From: Candidatus Kapaibacterium sp.
Lineage (GTDB): Bacteria > Bacteroidota > Ignavibacteria > Kapaibacteriales > HRBIN21
Reading direction: 5' to 3'
Assembly: GCA_025055465.1 (NCBI GenBank)
Contig: JANWXA010000015.1
Coordinates: 1-16,293 of the forward strand
Length of the DNA: 16,293 bases
A program made the translations under genes and the position numbers. This document shows, one piece after another, positions 14,511 through 16,293 of this stretch. The notes below the pieces were generated by a model, which worked only from the letters and a program-made list of their open reading frames with translations, ran no database searches and was not told where the DNA came from. Numbering within the stretch: the stretch's first letter is position 1; each line of letters starts with the position of its first letter.

Positions 14511-15620
14511 ATGTGGTGGTTGTCTCTCTCTCTGCTTGTAGGCCTTTGGGGCTGTTCAGCAGACCCAGTCCAGGAGCTGGTTCTGCCGGCAGAGCGTGCG
14601 CTCTTGCTTACTTCTACCTTGAAGGGAGGAACGGAGGGTGAACCGGGGATGGAGTACGTCTTCACTGCAGTTGTCCGTCGGAAGCCTGTGTGGTTTCGCA
14701 TAGAGTGGGACTTCGGGGATGGCTCACCTCGCCTTGTGCACATTGCAAACACTGTGGCGAGTCACCGCTTTCAGGAGGCAGGAACGTATACCGTTGTAGC
14801 CCGTCTCTTTGACCAGAGTACGGGAACTCTCTGGGCAATTGGGGCGCTGGTTGCGAATATTCGTCCGACGCCAGCTCCCCCGCCGATGGTGTTGCTGCTG
14901 CCGGGGCGTTTCCTAATGGGGTCCTTGCGTGATATCTCTGAGCAGCCGGTGCATGAAGTTGTGCTAACCCGTTCTCTGTTGATAAGCCCGACGGAGGTTA
15001 CCCAATCGTTGTGGGACTCTGTGATGGGATATAACCCCAGTTGGTTCCGCGGGGAGCGCCGCCCGGTGGAGAATATCACATGGTGGGAGGCCATAGATTT
15101 CTGTAACCGGCTCTCCCTTCGGCACGGATTGCGTCCATGTTATGTTGTTCGCGGAGATACAGTGCTCTGGGAGCGTACTGCAAATGGCTATCGGCTGCCG
15201 ACGGAGGCAGAGTGGGAGTACGCCTGCCGTGCAGGGAGTACAACCGATACGTATGCTGGCGACCTTGTACAACCCTGGGGAGGCTGCGACGATGAGGAAC
15301 CCCTGCTCCAGGAACTTGCATGGTACTGCCGTAACAGTAATGACCAGACCCATCCTGTCGGGCAGAAACGGCCTAACGCCTTTGGGCTGTACGATATGTT
15401 GGGGAACGTTGCTGAGTGGGTCTGGGATTGGTTCAGTAGTACGGCGTATGGAAGCCATGAACTGCAGGATCCAGTGGGGCCCCCATCTGGTATGGATCGG
15501 GTAGTACGTGGAGGGGGGTGGAATTTAGGGAGCTTTCATTTGCGCTCGGCCTCGCGTGTTGGGTGTTCGCCGTGGCTCCATACCCCTGCGATCGGCTTCC
15601 GGATTGTGAGGAACCCATGA
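14511..15620 (+). CDS. PKD plus SUMF1/FGE-like domain lipoprotein
   Basis: This 369-residue predicted lipoprotein starts MWWLSLSLLVGLWGC (lipid Cys15). The open frame extends upstream to 14067, but that part runs antisense through the kinase gene. The ATG at 14511 has AAGGA seven bases before it and a signal peptide after it, so it is the start. A PKD-type immunoglobulin-like domain covers about 45-118 (WDFGDGSP at 66-73, HRFQEAGTYTV at 85-95). A formylglycine-generating-enzyme (SUMF1) fold fills 124-367, with EVTQSLWDSVMG, RLPTEAEWEYACRAG, FGLYDMLGNVAEWVWDW, VVRGGGW and GFRIVR. The two active-site cysteines of true FGE, expected just after RGG, are replaced (RGGGWNLGSFHL), so sulfatase activation is unlikely and a binding or structural role is more probable. 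It overlaps the cytochrome gene (ATGA) and diverges from the kinase operon. Confidence 0.93.
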   Translation: MWWLSLSLLVGLWGCSADPVQELVLPAERALLLTSTLKGGTEGEPGMEYVFTAVVRRKPVWFRIEWDFGDGSPRLVHIANTVASHRFQEAGTYTVVARLFDQSTGTLWAIGALVANIRPTPAPPPMVLLLPGRFLMGSLRDISEQPVHEVVLTRSLLISPTEVTQSLWDSVMGYNPSWFRGERRPVENITWWEAIDFCNRLSLRHGLRPCYVVRGDTVLWERTANGYRLPTEAEWEYACRAGSTTDTYAGDLVQPWGGCDDEEPLLQELAWYCRNSNDQTHPVGQKRPNAFGLYDMLGNVAEWVWDWFSSTAYGSHELQDPVGPPSGMDRVVRGGGWNLGSFHLRSASRVGCSPWLHTPAIGFRIVRNP

Positions 15621-16293
15621 AGGGGACAGGCATTGTTATGGTCGGGATAGCCCTGTGGGGATGTGCGACGGAGCCGGAGCCCTCTGCCCCGTCTCGGCGC
15701 CCAGGCCAAAGTGATACCGTGGCCGCCTTGCGGCAGTTAGTGGCGGTAGCAGAACGCTGTCAGCCCTGTCATCCGAAACACTACGAAGAATGGCGGATTT
15801 CCATGCATGCCTATGCATTGGAGGACCCCGTCTTCCATGCTCTCAATGCCCTTATGCTTCAGGGGAAATCGGTGTTGGATGACCAGTTCTGCATGCGATG
15901 TCACACGCCCCTGGGATCACTCTTCGGTGAAACTCCCCCTGGGGTGCGGAAGGAGCAGCTTCCTGCTTTAGCTCGGCAAGGCATTACCTGTGACGTGTGC
16001 CACATGATGGCGCTCCCTCATCCATCGGGACGAGGTGTTACGGGCTTCCGGTTGGATGGTGCCCGCACCGGTAACGTCCCAGATCCTCTTCCGAATTCCT
16101 TCCATGCGTCTGTTCATGAACCTCTGCTTTCGCAATCGGAGGCGTGCGCTGCGTGCCACGATGTGGTTAATCCTCTGGGAGTATTGGTGGAGCGGACATA
16201 TACGGAGTGGAGGGAGAGCCCTTATCCAGGTAGGGGTATTACATGTCAGGTCTGCCACATGCCATGGGTGGCGGAGCCGATAGCTGTGGGTGG
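15617..16293 (+). CDS. Multiheme cytochrome c lipoprotein, C-terminus cut by window edge
   Basis: This is a predicted envelope electron carrier with covalent hemes, related to the cytochrome c554 group. I translated the frame from the ATG at 15617, which overlaps the stop of the SUMF1-like gene and has GAGGAA just upstream. It starts MKGTGIVMVGIALWGC, a lipoprotein signal with Cys16. The 225 visible residues carry five heme-binding motifs: CQPCH (48-52), CMRCH (92-96), CDVCH (125-129), CAACH (177-181) and CQVCH (210-214). The segment HYEEWRISMHA after the first heme is typical of c554-like proteins, where it helps supply a distal heme ligand. The frame is open to the end of the window, so more hemes may follow. 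A second in-frame ATG at 15638 is possible but would leave a very short signal. Electron donor and acceptor are unknown. Confidence 0.93.
   Translation, partial: MKGTGIVMVGIALWGCATEPEPSAPSRRPGQSDTVAALRQLVAVAERCQPCHPKHYEEWRISMHAYALEDPVFHALNALMLQGKSVLDDQFCMRCHTPLGSLFGETPPGVRKEQLPALARQGITCDVCHMMALPHPSGRGVTGFRLDGARTGNVPDPLPNSFHASVHEPLLSQSEACAACHDVVNPLGVLVERTYTEWRESPYPGRGITCQVCHMPWVAEPIAVG

Noticed and set aside
1..16293. CRISPR arrays, tRNA or rRNA genes, insertion sequences, phage genes
   Set aside because: No spaced direct repeats, cloverleaf-like or rRNA-like sequence, transposase motifs or terminal repeats were seen on either strand.

Overview
The window looks like chromosomal DNA of a didermic, moderately GC-rich bacterium. 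The best guess is the Bacteroidota/Chlorobi side of the tree (Ignavibacteria/Kapabacteria-like). The reasons are several outer-envelope lipoproteins, a β-barrel-like lipoprotein, a UvrC with the variant CIDNSH motif, a Wzc-type tyrosine kinase with kinase and transmembrane parts fused in one chain, a candidate TAnnTTTG promoter element, and many starts with weak Shine-Dalgarno sequences. Densely packed, Arg-rich proteins and an hsp20-dnaK locus would suit a thermophile. This placement is inference; there is no rRNA or other marker here.

Layout. On the minus strand, at the left edge, lies the N-terminal two-fifths or so of dnaK (start at 875), preceded by hsp20 (1416-973). Between them are an intrinsic terminator and a 16-bp palindrome. 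Next upstream is an NlpC/P60 lipoprotein gene (2146-1613) with its own 298-bp leader region. From 14378 down to 2445 run nine minus-strand genes packed end to end, most with 1-62-nt overlaps or gaps under 50 nt: BY-kinase/chain-length regulator, M20 dipeptidase, small OB-like lipoprotein, β-barrel-like lipoprotein, tryptophan 2,3-dioxygenase, comF-type phosphoribosyltransferase, UvrD/PcrA-type helicase, short-chain dehydrogenase and uvrC. The starts of four genes are best moved from the longest frame: to a GTG (10305), to ATGs behind a better ribosome site or closer to the upstream stop (5041, 7831), and to an ATG in front of a signal peptide (10649).

A 132-bp divergent region (14379-14510) separates this operon from a plus-strand pair: a lipoprotein with a PKD domain and a formylglycine-generating-enzyme-like (SUMF1) domain that lacks the catalytic cysteines, followed with an ATGA overlap by a multiheme cytochrome c lipoprotein that runs off the right edge with five CXXCH motifs visible.

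How they work together. The minus-strand operon mixes envelope functions (kinase, two lipoproteins), peptide and tryptophan catabolism, and DNA uptake/repair (ComF, helicase, UvrC). Tight packing implies co-expression, though not one pathway. The plus-strand pair looks like the start of an envelope electron-transfer module, with the SUMF1/PKD protein as a likely non-enzymatic partner of the cytochrome. The least explained items are that pair, the orphan BY-kinase with a repeat-encoded tyrosine tail, the lipoprotein/β-barrel couple, and the unassigned inverted repeats in the leaders of dnaK, hsp20, nlpC and the kinase gene.
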